The notes under the pieces are model-generated. The model was given only the letters and a program-made list of their open reading frames with translations, searched no databases and was not told where the DNA came from. Positions 1 to 7,541 of a stretch of DNA of 10,928 nt are shown piece after piece (the stretch's first letter is position 1; every line of letters begins with the position of its first letter). The translations under genes and the position numbers were made by a program. Source of the stretch: an uncultured Leptotrichia sp. (GTDB taxonomy: Bacteria; Fusobacteriota; Fusobacteriia; Fusobacteriales; Leptotrichiaceae); NCBI GenBank assembly GCA_937925095.1, contig CALEXX010000058.1:1-10928 (forward strand), given 5' to 3'.

Positions 1-396
1 GATACAGTGAGAAGAGGAAGCTTTACAGAAGAAAACAGTCAATTTGGACTGACAGCAGGTAAGAAGACATACAGTCAGACAGCAGGACTAGTAGGATTGA
101 GAGTAGGACAGGGAGTAAACTGGAATAATGGAAGCAAGAGTACATTCCAGGCGTATGTAACTCATCAGAGAGCATTTAAGGAACAGGATTTGAGCTTTGA
201 GGCAGCATACACAGGACTGTCAAATGCCAAGTTTACAGTAAAAGGAATAGGACTGTCAAAGAATCAGACATGGGTAGGAGCAGGAGTTCTTACAGAAGTA
301 AATCCAGGCTTTGCATGGTATGTAAACTACGATGGAAAGATAGAGAAAAAAGGAAGAAACAACGTATTTACAACTGGTCTGAGATTTAGTTTCTAG
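1..396 (+). CDS. Autotransporter beta-barrel domain, C-terminal end (partial)
   Basis: The frame is open from base 1, with no start codon needed, and stops at TAG 394-396, so this is the 3' end of a longer gene. The 131 visible residues alternate short polar and aromatic/hydrophobic stretches, as in outer-membrane beta-strands (for example FQAYVTHQ, AWYVNYDGKI). They end in TTGLRFSF, with the terminal aromatic residue typical of autotransporter and other outer-membrane barrels recognised by the BAM machinery. The family role is a type V secretion translocator in the outer membrane, exporting an N-terminal passenger that lies outside this window. The passenger, and therefore adhesin or protease function, cannot be judged. 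The gene is visibly richer in G and C than its neighbours and reuses a GACAGCAGG motif. It is followed by a good intrinsic terminator. Confidence 0.85.
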   Translation, partial: DTVRRGSFTEENSQFGLTAGKKTYSQTAGLVGLRVGQGVNWNNGSKSTFQAYVTHQRAFKEQDLSFEAAYTGLSNAKFTVKGIGLSKNQTWVGAGVLTEVNPGFAWYVNYDGKIEKKGRNNVFTTGLRFSF

Positions 397-439
397 TTAC
401 TTGAAAATAAAAGTTAATAAAAAATATTATTTGAAATAG

Positions 440-485
440 AAAAAAGGAAAGTTAGTGTATAAATTTACATTAGCTTTCTTTTTTT
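440..485 (+). terminator. Rho-independent terminator of the autotransporter gene
   Basis: GAAAGTTAGTGTA (447-459) pairs fully, allowing G-U wobbles, with TACATTAGCTTTC (466-478) around a six-base loop. The A-run before it and the T-run after it (479-485) lengthen the stem and supply the U-tract. It lies about 45 bases after the autotransporter stop. Confidence 0.8.
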
Positions 486-563
486 GTTTCTACTTTTGTT
501 ATTAAATAAAGTAAAAAAAATGAAAAAAAAGAGTATTAAATTGTATACAAAATTATAAAAATA

Positions 564-572
564 TGTTATTAT
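564..572 (+). promoter_or_regulatory. Possible extended -10 promoter for the lipoprotein gene
   Basis: TGTTATTAT matches the TGnTATAAT extended -10 pattern. The nearest -35-like hexamer, TTGTAT at 541-546, is 20 bp away, which is too far for a standard promoter, so this relies on the extended -10 alone. It is the best candidate between the upstream terminator and the gene at 705. Confidence 0.35.
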
Positions 573-704
573 AGCTATGTATCAAATAAAATTCAAATGA
601 AAAATAAACAAAACAATAAATATGTTTTATTTTGATAAAAAACATATGAAAATAATAACTATTTAAACTAACAACAAAAATATCAGAACAGGAGAAAATT
701 AATT

Positions 705-944
705 ATGAGACAAGCAATAGTAGCAATAATAATGGGAATAGTTTTATTATCTTGTACAAATGCCAGAGTTATACAGTATAACACAGAAAGATTGGATAAT
801 ATTGAAGAGTATTTAAGGGAAAATAAGTTTATAAAACCATCAGAAAATGTTGAAAAATTAAAGGAAGAAGGTAAAATAGACTTTTCAAGAGAATACAGAT
901 CTCTTGAAAAAGAAGCTGAAGTATGGATGGAAGACGCAAAGTAG
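705..944 (+). CDS. Small predicted lipoprotein, function unknown
   Basis: This encodes 79 residues. The start ATG has AGGAG at 690-694, ten bases upstream. The N-terminus is a lipoprotein signal: basic Arg2, a hydrophobic stretch at residues 4-15, then the lipobox LLSC with the candidate lipidated cysteine at position 17. Residue +2 is Thr, so there is no inner-membrane-retention Asp. The mature part of about 63 residues is highly charged and probably helical, rich in Glu and Lys, with a possible amphipathic segment at about residues 28-60. I recognise no catalytic motif and cannot assign a family. An envelope-anchored helical lipoprotein is the safe description. No terminator separates it from the flavodoxin gene 111 bases downstream, but that gene has its own strong promoter. 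Confidence 0.7.
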   Translation: MRQAIVAIIMGIVLLSCTNARVIQYNTERLDNIEEYLRENKFIKPSENVEKLKEEGKIDFSREYRSLEKEAEVWMEDAK

Positions 945-973
945 AATTTAGAGTAATTTACTAAAATAATATG

Positions 974-1002
974 TTGACATACAAATAAAAAGAATATATA
1001 AT
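974..1002 (+). promoter_or_regulatory. Consensus sigma-70 promoter of the flavodoxin gene
   Basis: TTGACA (974-979), a 17-bp spacer and TATAAT (997-1002) match the housekeeping consensus exactly in both hexamers and in spacing. The expected start near 1009 gives a leader of about 47 bases ending in an AGGAGG ribosome site (1043-1048). No operator is visible, so this reads as strong, probably constitutive expression. Confidence 0.85.
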
Positions 1003-1055
1003 TAATGGAGTAATTATAAAATTATAAAAAGATAAAAATTTTAGGAGGAAAAAAC

Positions 1056-1478
1056 ATGGCTAAATTGAATATTATTTATTTTAGTGGTACAGGAAATACT
1101 GAACAAATAGCATCATTCATAGAAGAAGGAGCAAAAGCTGCAGGAGCGGAAGTAGAAGTAATCTCAGTAGATTCAGCTGATGAAAGTTCAGTAGATGCTG
1201 ATTTCGTTGCATTTGGGTCACCAGCAACAGGATCTGAAGAAGTTGCACCTGAAATGGTTGACTATATTGAAGGTGTAAAAGAAAAATTAGCTGGAAAAAG
1301 AGTAGGACTTTTCGGGTCAAATGACTGGGGAGAAGGAGACTTTATGAGTATGTGGATCCAGGAATTAGACAACGCAGATGTATCTGTTGTTGGAGAAGGA
1401 TGTATTATAAATCTTGCTCCAGACGATGACGAAAAAATCGAAAAATGTAAAGAATATGGAAAAGCAATAGTTAGCTAA
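1056..1478 (+). CDS. Short-chain flavodoxin
   Basis: This 140-residue protein has the full length of a short-chain flavodoxin, like the Megasphaera and Clostridium proteins. Flavodoxins are soluble FMN carriers that move one electron at low potential and replace ferredoxin under iron limitation. The phosphate-binding loop SGTGNT is at residues 10-15 after the first beta strand (LNIIYF). The second flavin loop, SPATGSEEVAP, is at 55-65. The third, NDWGEGDF, at 89-96 carries the Trp expected near the isoalloxazine ring. A conserved GLFGS strand precedes it. The start is fixed by AGGAGG at 1043-1048, seven bases upstream. The gene is transcribed alone from a consensus promoter and closed by a shared terminator. 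The redox partner cannot be told from the context. The fldA-type identity is secure, but the paralogue number is not. Confidence 0.95.
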   Translation: MAKLNIIYFSGTGNTEQIASFIEEGAKAAGAEVEVISVDSADESSVDADFVAFGSPATGSEEVAPEMVDYIEGVKEKLAGKRVGLFGSNDWGEGDFMSMWIQELDNADVSVVGEGCIINLAPDDDEKIEKCKEYGKAIVS

Positions 1479-1490
1479 TAGCCGTATATA

Positions 1491-1540
1491 AAAAAAGTTT
1501 CATTTCTAATGTTTATAGCATTTAGAGATGAAACTTTTTT
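1491..1540. terminator. Bidirectional terminator between flavodoxin and recJ
   Basis: AAAAAAGTTTCATTTCTAATG (left arm, about 1491-1511) pairs with the right arm at about 1519-1540, with one wobble and one bulge. The A-run on the left and the T-run on the right give a U-tract to both strands. The flavodoxin stop (1478) and recJ stop (1542) face it from either side. Confidence 0.85.
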
Positions 1541-1541
1541 C

Positions 1542-4418
1542 TTATATTATTTCTGTAACAGAGTAATCAGAATATATCGGTTCCCCATTATCCAGCTTTT
1601 CTTTAAGCTTTATTTTATTTTCAAGAGGAAGATATTCGACATATATGTTTTTCAGTTCCTTTAAATCCTTCTTTTTCAAAGTGTTTAAAAAAGTAATATT
1701 TTCAGGTATTGAAATATTATTTTTAATAAATTCTGTCTGAAGATTAAAAGTATCAATAATTTCAGATTTTTTTTCTTCGCTTTCTGTTTTACTGTTTTCA
1801 AAAAGATCTGAAATAAATTTTTCTTTTGTTTCAGCATCAGTTAAAAAACAAAATCTTGTACCAATTTTATTGTCTGCATTTATAGATTTTTTTTCTGTTT
1901 CTGTAAATTCATTATTATCCTCTTTCACTTCAATATCTTTTATTTTCGTAAGAATAAAATCTTCAGGAGATATTTTTTTCATAGCCTGTTTAAACTCTGT
2001 ATTATAAAACAGTATAAAAGGATAGTTTTCTTCCTGTTTATTTTCATATTTTACAGCAATGTCAAAATATGTTTTGATAAAAGGAATGTTATATATGGAA
2101 TTTTTACTATTTTTTACAATAATAAGGCTCTTTTTCCCTGTTTTTTTCATAAAAAATATTCCCACAGTTAAAAGAAAATTTATTAGATTTTCAGGTTTTA
2201 TATATTTTTCCGGATTATTTTTAAAATTTTCTGAAGATTTATTTTCAAAGGAAAGTATCAAATCCTTATTCTGTCTGAAAAACAGTGAAAGCAGATTTTT
2301 TGTAAAACTGTCATATTCCATATTTCCTATGAGAAAATCCTTTATTCTCTTAAAAATTCCAATATCAGTATAGTCATAACATTCAAATGAGAAATCCCTT
2401 TTAATCAATATATCTACAATATTGTGAGTAGAAGATTTTGTAATATTTTCAACTTTGACAGTAAAGTTCCAGTTAAAATATTTTTTTAGCTGAATAAGTA
2501 AATTGGAAATATTGTAATCCAATCTTCCTACAAATTTTCTTCCCTGAAAAAGAGAAATCTGGTCAAATTCGTTTTTCATGCTGAGGGGTGTTTCAGCATC
2601 AAGGTCAAGATGCGTGTAAAATATTGATTTAATAGGGAAGGAAGTATTGTAGAGGGAATGATAGTATAAAAGCGTGTCATCCTTCAGTTCAGAAGCCTTC
2701 ATATCTTCTATATAGGCTTTTGTATAATATCTATCCTGAAATTCCTCTATCTTCAGTTTGTATACAATATCATAAAATAGATTTTCGTTAAGCTCCTTAA
2801 AATATTCCCCTGATCCAAACCATACAGCATTTTTAATTACAAATCCCTTCTGTTTCAGGTCGAACATTATATGATTTTTATTTTCACCTATAAACTTTAT
2901 ATTTTCCAGAAGCACATTCTTGGTCTGGAAAGTAGGCATCGGATTTCCAAAACCAAATGGCTTCAGAAGTTCTATTGTTTTAAAAAATTCATATGACATT
3001 TTTTGCATTGGAATCTGCTTATCAATATTTATAATTTTGACAAAATCATCTTCCTTCAGAATTTTTTTTGCATATTCATTAATTTTTCTTTTAAACAGTT
3101 CAATATTTTTAATTGGAATTGTAAATCCTGCCGCACCTGCATGTCCACCAAATTTCACAAATAGTTCAGGCATACTCTGCAAAGCATTTAAAATATTGAA
3201 ACCTTCAATGCTTCTGCACGAACCGACTGCTATTCCTTCATCTTCCTTGACTTCCATAATAATAACAGGCTTATAGTATGTGTCTACTATTTTGGAAGCT
3301 GCAATTCCTATAATTCCATGATGATATTCAGGCGAATAGTCAATGATTACAAAGTCTTCATTGATTTTGTTTTTCTCAATATTTTTTTCAATCATTTCCA
3401 CAATTCTGCTCTGGAGTTCTTTTCTTTCAAAATTTTTATTAATTAGTTCTTTTACTATAATTTCGATTTCACGGTTATTGTCAGAAGTCAGTAGTTTCAC
3501 TACCATTTTTGCATCCTTAAGCCTTCCGGCAGCATTAAATACAGGAGCGATTATAAAACCAACATCATAAGTTGAATATTCTGACTTTGGATTATTCCCT
3601 CTATTTTCTCCACTATTAAATAGTTTATAAAGCAAAAAGGCAAGTCCCCTGTTTTTAGTAAAGGCAAGTTTTTCCAGTCCAAATCTTGTAAGAATACGGT
3701 TTTCTGACAGAAGTGGAACAATGTCAGCAATAGTTCCAATAGATACAAGATCTAGATATTCAAAGGCTTCTTCTTTTTTACCATAGCTTTCAAAAAGCGA
3801 CAGGACAAGCATAAATACAGTTCCTACACCTGCAAGGGATTCAAATGTATATTCATTTTCAATCCTTTTAGGGTTGATGACTGCCAGTGCTTCAGGAACT
3901 TTTTTTCCTTGAAGATTGTGGTGGTCTGTTATTATAACTGGCAGATTTATGGAATTTGCAAACTTTATTTCTTCAAAAGCTGTAATTCCACAGTCAACAG
4001 TAATAACAAGCTCTCCACCTGAATCCTTGATTTTTTTAAGTGCATCATTATTCAGTCCGTACCCTTCATCCCTGATAGGAATATAGTAGCTGACATTTTC
4101 TGCCCCCAGTTCCTTTAGAGCCAGATACAATACGGCAGTAGAAGTGATTCCGTCAACATCATAGTCGCCATATATCCATATATTTATATTTTTCCGGATA
4201 GCTTCTCTTATGATTTTGACAGCTTTTTCCACATCATAAAGCTTATTAGGATTCTGAAGATTTTCCAGCTTAGGATTTAAGAAATCCCTTATTTCTCCAG
4301 GAGATTTTATTCCTCTGGAAAATAGTATTTTCAATATATCTTTATCAACAGGAATATTATTTATTTTTATATCTTTATCTTTTGGAATATTTTTTATATT
4401 CCATTTTGTATTTCGCAT
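1542..4418 (-). CDS. recJ: Single-stranded-DNA-specific exonuclease RecJ, long form
   Basis: RecJ degrades single-stranded DNA 5' to 3' in recombination, mismatch and base-excision repair, using Mn/Mg bound by a DHH phosphoesterase core. The motifs visible are YGDYDVDG (83-90), VDCGI (141-145), TDHHN (164-168), DLVSIGTIADIVPL (223-236) and NAAGRL (295-300). The DHHA1 part shows HHGIIGIAASKI (366-377), GSCRS (399-403) and GGHAGAAGF (424-432). KPFGFGNPMP (486-495) opens the OB-like domain. The core ends near residue 575. About 380 further residues, charged and Lys/Glu/Asn-rich, make the protein 958 residues long, against 577 in E. coli. The tail may correspond to the RecJ C-terminal domain of Firmicutes but is longer. 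The start ATG has AGGAGT immediately upstream (4423-4428). The gene is divergent from the prepilin-comEC unit. Confidence 0.93.
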   Translation of the reverse strand: MRNTKWNIKNIPKDKDIKINNIPVDKDILKILFSRGIKSPGEIRDFLNPKLENLQNPNKLYDVEKAVKIIREAIRKNINIWIYGDYDVDGITSTAVLYLALKELGAENVSYYIPIRDEGYGLNNDALKKIKDSGGELVITVDCGITAFEEIKFANSINLPVIITDHHNLQGKKVPEALAVINPKRIENEYTFESLAGVGTVFMLVLSLFESYGKKEEAFEYLDLVSIGTIADIVPLLSENRILTRFGLEKLAFTKNRGLAFLLYKLFNSGENRGNNPKSEYSTYDVGFIIAPVFNAAGRLKDAKMVVKLLTSDNNREIEIIVKELINKNFERKELQSRIVEMIEKNIEKNKINEDFVIIDYSPEYHHGIIGIAASKIVDTYYKPVIIMEVKEDEGIAVGSCRSIEGFNILNALQSMPELFVKFGGHAGAAGFTIPIKNIELFKRKINEYAKKILKEDDFVKIINIDKQIPMQKMSYEFFKTIELLKPFGFGNPMPTFQTKNVLLENIKFIGENKNHIMFDLKQKGFVIKNAVWFGSGEYFKELNENLFYDIVYKLKIEEFQDRYYTKAYIEDMKASELKDDTLLYYHSLYNTSFPIKSIFYTHLDLDAETPLSMKNEFDQISLFQGRKFVGRLDYNISNLLIQLKKYFNWNFTVKVENITKSSTHNIVDILIKRDFSFECYDYTDIGIFKRIKDFLIGNMEYDSFTKNLLSLFFRQNKDLILSFENKSSENFKNNPEKYIKPENLINFLLTVGIFFMKKTGKKSLIIVKNSKNSIYNIPFIKTYFDIAVKYENKQEENYPFILFYNTEFKQAMKKISPEDFILTKIKDIEVKEDNNEFTETEKKSINADNKIGTRFCFLTDAETKEKFISDLFENSKTESEEKKSEIIDTFNLQTEFIKNNISIPENITFLNTLKKKDLKELKNIYVEYLPLENKIKLKEKLDNGEPIYSDYSVTEII

Positions 4419-4468
4419 ATTAACTCCTAGATTTTAAAATATCATTTCATATTTATTTTAACATATTA

Positions 4469-4496
4469 TTAATATAAAAGAAATAGGTAAAGTCAA
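4469..4496 (-). promoter_or_regulatory. Possible recJ promoter
   Basis: On the minus strand, TTGACT (4496-4491) is followed after 16 bp by TATTAA (4474-4469). The -35 is good and the -10 matches four of six positions. The transcript would start about 45 bases before the recJ ATG. The sequence is so AT-rich that other -10 choices are possible. Confidence 0.35.
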
Positions 4497-4568
4497 AAAA
4501 AATCTTTTTTAATATTAAAAAAACAAGGAATAATCAAATTTACTAAAAAATAAATTTTTAATAAAGTC

Positions 4569-4597
4569 TTGTTAAAAATATTAAAATATAATATAAT
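4569..4597 (+). promoter_or_regulatory. Promoter of the prepilin-comEC unit
   Basis: TTGTTA (4569-4574), a 17-bp spacer and a perfect TATAAT (4592-4597). A second TATAAT overlaps it at 4587-4592. The expected leader is about 40 bases, ending in the AGGGGG ribosome site at 4632-4637. No repressor or competence-regulator box is recognisable. Confidence 0.6.
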
Positions 4598-4645
4598 AAA
4601 TAAATAATAGATTAAAATTTATTAAAAATATAGGGGGTTAATAAG

Positions 4646-5191
4646 GTGAAAAAAATTAAAAAGATGAAGGGCTTTACACTTATTGAAGTTTTAGTTTATA
4701 TGTCAGTTGTAGCAGTACTTTTTACAATTATTTCAGTAAGTGTGCAAAATCAGAAAATGAAACAGAGTTTTGCAGTGGAAAAAAGAAATATAAGTATGTT
4801 TATAAGAAAGATTCAGCAATATGCACAGCAGAACAGGAAGGAATATATACTGGATTTCCAGATATCTAAAAAGACCGCTTTTTTTATGGAAGAAACAGCC
4901 GGGAAAAAGGATATAATTGATAAAATGGCTATTTCAGGGGATATTTCATATATGACAAATAATACTGACAAGAATGCAGATTTTGTAAGAAGGACAACAA
5001 ATGAAGGGAATTTTGAAAGAGGATTTTCTGTATATCTTTTAAATAAAAAGGGAGATAAGATTTATTACCGTATTTCAACAAATACAATAAATGCCGCAAA
5101 ATATCCCATAATAAGTATTTACAGGGCAAAAAAACCTATAAATATAAAGGATGATTATACAAAATCACATTTATGGGAGGAAGAGCTGTAA
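4646..5191 (+). CDS. Type IV prepilin-like protein (competence pseudopilin, ComGD/GspH-like)
   Basis: This encodes 181 residues. The N-terminus is a classic class III signal: basic leader MKKIKKMKG, predicted prepilin-peptidase cut after Gly9, mature N-terminus FTLIEVLVYMS with the conserved Glu at +5, then a hydrophobic helix to about residue 33. After cleavage and methylation such proteins assemble into a type IV pilus or a short pseudopilus that pulls DNA through the envelope. The rest (about 34-181) is a soluble, beta-rich pilin head without clear cysteines. The GTG start is chosen because AGGGGG at 4632-4637 is correctly placed; the in-frame ATG at 4664 is too far from it and would remove most of the basic leader. 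The stop is directly followed by the comEC ATG, pointing to a DNA-uptake role rather than adhesion. The exact pilin subclass is uncertain. Confidence 0.82.
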   Translation: MKKIKKMKGFTLIEVLVYMSVVAVLFTIISVSVQNQKMKQSFAVEKRNISMFIRKIQQYAQQNRKEYILDFQISKKTAFFMEETAGKKDIIDKMAISGDISYMTNNTDKNADFVRRTTNEGNFERGFSVYLLNKKGDKIYYRISTNTINAAKYPIISIYRAKKPINIKDDYTKSHLWEEEL

Positions 5192-6535
5192 ATGAAAAAG
5201 GATTCTGGAATAATGAGTATTTTCCTGTCAGATAAAACTGCAATAAGCAATATTTTTAAAACATCTGCAATAATAGCGGCAGGCATAGTTTTCTTTATAT
5301 TTTACATTAATTTTGTAACTTATAAGGGAGAACTTTCAGGCGAACAGGTACTTTACGTAAAAATGGACGGAAAGACAGGCTCTGTGCTGAAGGTAAATAA
5401 CAAGTACCTGAAACAGCAGGCTTCCATAAAAAATAGTAAAAACTTTGATTATGGATTTTATCTTATAAAATATAAAATAAGGAAAGTTATTGAAAAAAAT
5501 GGTTCCCTCACAATTGAAGGGAAAATAGTGGGGTATAAGGGTTCAAAACTCAATGGAATGAGGAAATACATTTTAAATATATTTGATGAGCTTTTTATTA
5601 CAGAGGATAATCTGTATGCCTTTTCACGTGCGGCAATTTTAGGTGAAAAGTCGGAAGTGGGGAAGGAGATGAAGGACAGGTTTAAATATACAGGGCTTGC
5701 ACACCTTATTGTTATTTCAGGTTCACATATCGGACTTGTAATAATGGGAATTGTGAAAATACTCGACACATTGAATATTAAATATAGAATAAAGTATATA
5801 GCCGCCCTTGTGGCACTTTCCCTTTATTGTACACTTGTAGGAATGTCACCTGGAATACTTAGGGCGTATATAATGGGGGCGATGATGATATGTGCAAGAA
5901 TTTTTTTTGAGCAGGAAGACAGTAAAAAGTCACTGTTTGTTTCACTAGTTGTCATACTTGTGCTAAATCCATATGCAATATTTGATATATCAATGCAACT
6001 GTCCTACATGGCAGTAATTGCGATAATATTTGTTTATCCGCCAGTAGAAAAACTGTGCGAAATAAAGTTTTTAGGAAAAATGAAGGAGGGAATTGCCAAG
6101 GATACTGTAAAGCTTCTATTGCTGAGTTTAGCCATACAGATTACGAGTATTCCTCTTTTCCTCTATTATTTTGATAAACTTCCGTTATTTTCTTTTTTAC
6201 TTAATATTGTAGGAGTTCCTCTTGGAACTGTTCTGATAGAAGTATTATTTTTTATTACGTTATGTAATATTCTCTATTTAAAGATACTGAATATTCTATT
6301 TGTCCCGCTGGCACAGATTCTTTATAACGGTTTTGAAGGATTTATTTTACTTGGAAACAAAATTCCGCTTCTACAGGTTGATATAAAGGGAAAGGTGGAT
6401 ATATGGTCTGTTGCAGTTTATTATATTATTCTAGTTACAATTATTATGTATATGAAAAAAAGCTATACTGTAATGGCTGAACAGAAGAAAATACAGGAAA
6501 AAAAGAAAGCCAAGCTTCAAAAAGAAATAATGTAA
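5192..6535 (+). CDS. comEC: ComEC/Rec2-type DNA uptake channel, short form
   Basis: ComEC carries incoming single-stranded DNA across the inner membrane during natural transformation. The 447 residues show an N-terminal hydrophobic segment (about 24-42), a soluble DUF4131/OB-like part (about 50-125), and the Competence domain. Its signatures are AAILGEKSEV with GLAHLIVISGSHIGL (147-182), SPGILRAYIMG (219-229), FDISMQLSYMAVIAI (264-278) and SIPLFLYYF with LLNIVGVPL (319-344). Several membrane helices run to about residue 420, followed by a Lys-rich cytoplasmic tail. The family motif usually reads ISGLHIG; here the Leu is Ser. Long homologues, such as the roughly 780-residue Bacillus protein, carry a metallo-beta-lactamase-like domain at the C-terminus. 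It is absent here and does not follow in the next gene. GGAGG at 5176-5180 lies inside the prepilin gene, and start and stop are adjacent, implying translational coupling. Confidence 0.92.
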   Translation: MKKDSGIMSIFLSDKTAISNIFKTSAIIAAGIVFFIFYINFVTYKGELSGEQVLYVKMDGKTGSVLKVNNKYLKQQASIKNSKNFDYGFYLIKYKIRKVIEKNGSLTIEGKIVGYKGSKLNGMRKYILNIFDELFITEDNLYAFSRAAILGEKSEVGKEMKDRFKYTGLAHLIVISGSHIGLVIMGIVKILDTLNIKYRIKYIAALVALSLYCTLVGMSPGILRAYIMGAMMICARIFFEQEDSKKSLFVSLVVILVLNPYAIFDISMQLSYMAVIAIIFVYPPVEKLCEIKFLGKMKEGIAKDTVKLLLLSLAIQITSIPLFLYYFDKLPLFSFLLNIVGVPLGTVLIEVLFFITLCNILYLKILNILFVPLAQILYNGFEGFILLGNKIPLLQVDIKGKVDIWSVAVYYIILVTIIMYMKKSYTVMAEQKKIQEKKKAKLQKEIM

Positions 6536-6626
6536 ACGTCTGATATGGATTTCACATGAAAATAAAATGAAATTAAAAATGATAAAAGCTACACTATACT
6601 GTTATATTATATGAGAGGTGATGAGA

Positions 6627-7430
6627 ATGCCGGTTAATTTAGAAAAAATGTCAGAAAAAACAGGGAAAAATAGTATAGGAAATTTATGGAAATGCAAAAG
6701 AAATTTTATACTTATTATGTTGGGAATTATATCGGTAGCAAATATTTCAATGTCTGAAAGTGTTCAAAAGTCTAAAGAAAATTCTAAAAATATTGAAGCA
6801 CAGTCAAAAAATATTCAGGAAGATGAGGATTTATATTCATATAATCTTATCAGATCAGTTTTCAAGCCAAAGTCTAAGGAGCCTCAGCCTGATGCTTCGT
6901 CAGATGATAATGACAGAAGCGTAGATATAGGTCATCAGGAAAGACTTCAGAATAAAATTAGGGAAGAATTGGCAGATTATTTTGCAAGTCCTTCAAAAGA
7001 AGAGGCTGAAAGACATATCGTATGGGTGGAAGTACCAGTGTGGAGACTACAGGATGGGAAGAAGGTTTCTGATACAGAAAGAATACAGGTATTAAATGTT
7101 TTGGCATCTGATATAAAGGAAATATTCAGGGAAATATACAATGGACATGAGAAGTTTCCTATAAAGCGTCTTATTGGCTATACATGGAGAGGTGGAAATT
7201 TAAGAAGCTTTCATAATACAGGGCGTGCCATAGATATAAATCCTGAAGAAAATCCTCAATTGGATATTGATGGAATGGTGCTTGTAGGCAAAAAATGGGA
7301 TCCACATGGAAATCCTTATTCTATAAAGCCTAATGGTGATGTTGTAAAGGCATTTAGAAAAAGAGGCTGGGTGTGGGGTGAAAAATTTAGAAAGAAAGAT
7401 TATATGCATTTTGGATTTAAGGAAATGTAA
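6627..7430 (+). CDS. Secreted or membrane-anchored M15-type peptidase (peptidoglycan D-Ala/L-Ala peptidase fold)
   Basis: The last 85 residues carry the zinc site of the M15 (VanY/L,D- and D,D-peptidase) fold: SFHNTGRAIDIN with His196 and Asp203, then GWVWGEKFRKKDYMHFGF with Asp258 and His261. These enzymes cut peptide stems of peptidoglycan in the envelope. The N-terminus has a basic stretch and a hydrophobic segment (about 26-42), so it is either an uncleaved anchor or a signal peptide. A low-complexity Ser/Lys/Asp linker (about 44-100) leads to a helical region and the catalytic domain. GAGAGGTGAT (6613-6622) makes ATG 6627 the best start; GTG 6618 overlaps the ribosome site. The gene lies 91 bases after comEC on the same strand. 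TATACT at 6595 could be a separate -10. Local wall opening for pilus or DNA passage is an inference; ordinary cell-wall turnover is equally possible. Confidence 0.82.
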   Translation: MPVNLEKMSEKTGKNSIGNLWKCKRNFILIMLGIISVANISMSESVQKSKENSKNIEAQSKNIQEDEDLYSYNLIRSVFKPKSKEPQPDASSDDNDRSVDIGHQERLQNKIREELADYFASPSKEEAERHIVWVEVPVWRLQDGKKVSDTERIQVLNVLASDIKEIFREIYNGHEKFPIKRLIGYTWRGGNLRSFHNTGRAIDINPEENPQLDIDGMVLVGKKWDPHGNPYSIKPNGDVVKAFRKRGWVWGEKFRKKDYMHFGFKEM

Positions 7431-7504
7431 AAAAGCTAGTCAAACCAATTGAATTAATAACAGATGAAAGAATTTTATAAATAAAGAAATTACAGAGAGA
7501 GACT

Positions 7505-7541
7505 AAATAAAAAATGGTTACTTTTCCGTAGAAAAGTAACC
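7505..7541 (-). terminator. Intrinsic terminator of the small RNA
   Basis: An 11-bp perfect stem (7516-7526 with 7531-7541, loop CGTA on the plus strand) is followed on the minus strand by ATTTTTTATTT. A strong stem plus U-tract supports termination on the minus strand; the plus strand has no T-run directly after the stem. Confidence 0.7.

Larger units (their letters stand above)
397..704. other. Intergenic region with terminator and promoter
   Basis: This 308-base stretch holds no convincing gene. It contains the autotransporter terminator (about 440-485), an A/T-rich spacer, a possible extended -10 promoter (564-572) and the ribosome site AGGAG at 690-694 for the lipoprotein gene at 705. 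A promoter at 564-572 would leave a leader of about 120 bases, in which I see no clear riboswitch fold. Confidence 0.6.

Noticed and set aside
945..973. Terminator after the small lipoprotein gene
   Set aside because: The short TTTAG/CTAAA pairing lacks a following T-run.
1117..1320. Minus-strand open frame inside flavodoxin
   Set aside because: Leu-rich shadow of the flavodoxin gene on the opposite strand, with no ribosome site.
2059..3748. Several open frames opposite or overlapping recJ (2059, 2920, 3343 plus; 3551 minus)
   Set aside because: All lie within the well-supported recJ frame and are Phe/Ser/Ile-rich shadows typical of AT-rich antisense reading.
6600..6608. Extended -10 (TGTTATATT) just before the M15 peptidase gene
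   Set aside because: Its transcript start would fall on the ribosome site, leaving almost no leader, so it is unlikely to drive the gene.
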